This document shows, piece after piece, positions 13,369-13,948 of a DNA stretch of 13,948 nt. The notes under the pieces are model-generated. The model saw nothing but the letters and a program-made list of their open reading frames with translations. It did not search any database and had not been told where the DNA came from. The position numbers and the translations under genes are program-made. Source of the DNA: Bacillota bacterium (lineage in GTDB: Bacteria > Bacillota > DTU030 > DUMP01); NCBI GenBank assembly GCA_012735455.1, contig JAAYHG010000268.1, forward strand, positions 1 to 13,948. Reading direction: 5' to 3'. Each line of letters starts with the position of its first letter. The first letter of the stretch is position 1.

Positions 13369-13471
13369 TCTCCCTAATCCTCCCTTTCGAACTGTCTTGG
13401 CAGGTTAAGTTGACGATTTCGCCGTTACGATCAAAAATCCTGCCATGATTAGGGTTCACCTTGGGCTGTTG

Positions 13472-13948
13472 CTAGTCGTTCTTGGTAGGGGGAGGGCTAG
13501 GTGGCAGGGGACCACGGTGCCGCTGCCCGAGAAGAAGAACGGCTGTTCCAGCCAGTAAGAGGCTCATCACCTGAGCGCCCCTAAGAGGTCCCAGCATGAG
13601 ACTGTCGGTGCGTAGACCTTCTATCCAAAACCGCCCAAGGGAGTAGAGGATTAGGTAATAGAGAAAGATGTCGCCCTGCTGTACCTTAGGCCGGCGGCGC
13701 CAGAGGATGAGAAAGACAAACACTCCTAAGTTCCAGAGGGATTCGTAGAGGAAGGTGGGATGCCGCCACTCCCCGGCGATGTACATGGCCCAGGGTAGGG
13801 TGGTTGGGTAGCCATAGGCTTCTTGATTAAAGAAATTTCCCCAGCGGCCGATGGCCTGGCCTAGGATTAGGCTGGGGGCAGCTATATCCGCCAGCTGCCA
13901 AAAGTTTAGGTGATGACGCCGGGTGTACCAGATACCCACCACAATAGC
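13472..13948 (-). CDS. lgt: Prolipoprotein diacylglyceryl transferase, C-terminal part (partial)
   Basis: Lgt is a membrane enzyme that transfers diacylglycerol from phosphatidylglycerol to the lipobox cysteine of prolipoproteins. The frame runs off the right edge, leaving 158 residues, a little over half of the usual length. The Lgt signature [13 protein letters not shown], with its conserved arginine, asparagine and glutamate, is present, as is [12 protein letters not shown] and the later [12 protein letters not shown]. Several hydrophobic segments match the membrane topology. The C-terminus is proline-rich ([12 protein letters not shown]). It is upstream of the ACT gene, with 103 bases between, and on the same strand; no terminator or promoter is clear there. 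Confidence 0.92.
   Translation of the reverse strand, partial: AIVVGIWYTRRHHLNFWQLADIAAPSLILGQAIGRWGNFFNQEAYGYPTTLPWAMYIAGEWRHPTFLYESLWNLGVFVFLILWRRRPKVQQGDIFLYYLILYSLGRFWIEGLRTDSLMLGPLRGAQVMSLLLAGTAVLLLGQRHRGPLPPSPPPTKND

Overview
The window is a bacterial chromosome segment of moderately high GC with no mobile elements. Its core gene order, holB-ricT-yabA-rsmI-abrB-metG-tatD-yabE-rsmA, matches the block next to the replication origin of Bacillus subtilis and many Clostridia. That order, strong AGGAGG ribosome sites, a T-box leader, AbrB and a G5/3D cell-wall protein point to a Firmicute. A clostridial, Moorella/Peptococcaceae-like anaerobe is my best guess from family resemblance; I cannot name a species.

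Layout. Bases 1-3571 (+): the 3' end of holB (clamp loader), ricT (RNase Y specificity factor), an exported protein with three FMN-attachment motifs, a terminator, yabA (replication initiation control) and rsmI (16S rRNA methylation). Bases 3609-3860 (-): an abrB-type regulator with a cysteine-rich tail. Bases 3861-4437: divergent promoters, an unexplained inverted repeat and a methionine T-box riboswitch. Bases 4438-7733 (+): metG, tatD and a two-BON-domain protein. Bases 7794-9871 (+): a yabE-like G5/3D protein and rsmA, each with its own sigma-A-type promoter, separated by a terminator. Bases 9876-11623 (+): a DUF458 RNase H-like protein, then a sodium-pump decarboxylase beta subunit and a tiny gamma-like subunit, both with problematic 5' ends. 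Bases 11708-13948 (-): a PFL-family UPF0210 protein, its usual ACT-domain partner, and the 3' part of lgt.

Most genes serve information processing: replication, RNA decay, rRNA methylation and methionyl-tRNA supply. The departures from the standard block are the most interesting part. trmN6, yazA and rnmV are missing from their usual places, and the FMN-binding and BON genes have been added. ricT and rsmA appear to start at AUU and AUC, codons best known from infC, where IF3 makes such starts self-regulating. The sodium pump is an orphan beta/gamma pair with no carboxyltransferase in view, an atypical beta N-terminus and a gamma frame lacking a normal start codon. I found no CRISPR array, tRNA, rRNA or insertion sequence. 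No clearly new defence or biosynthetic system is visible.
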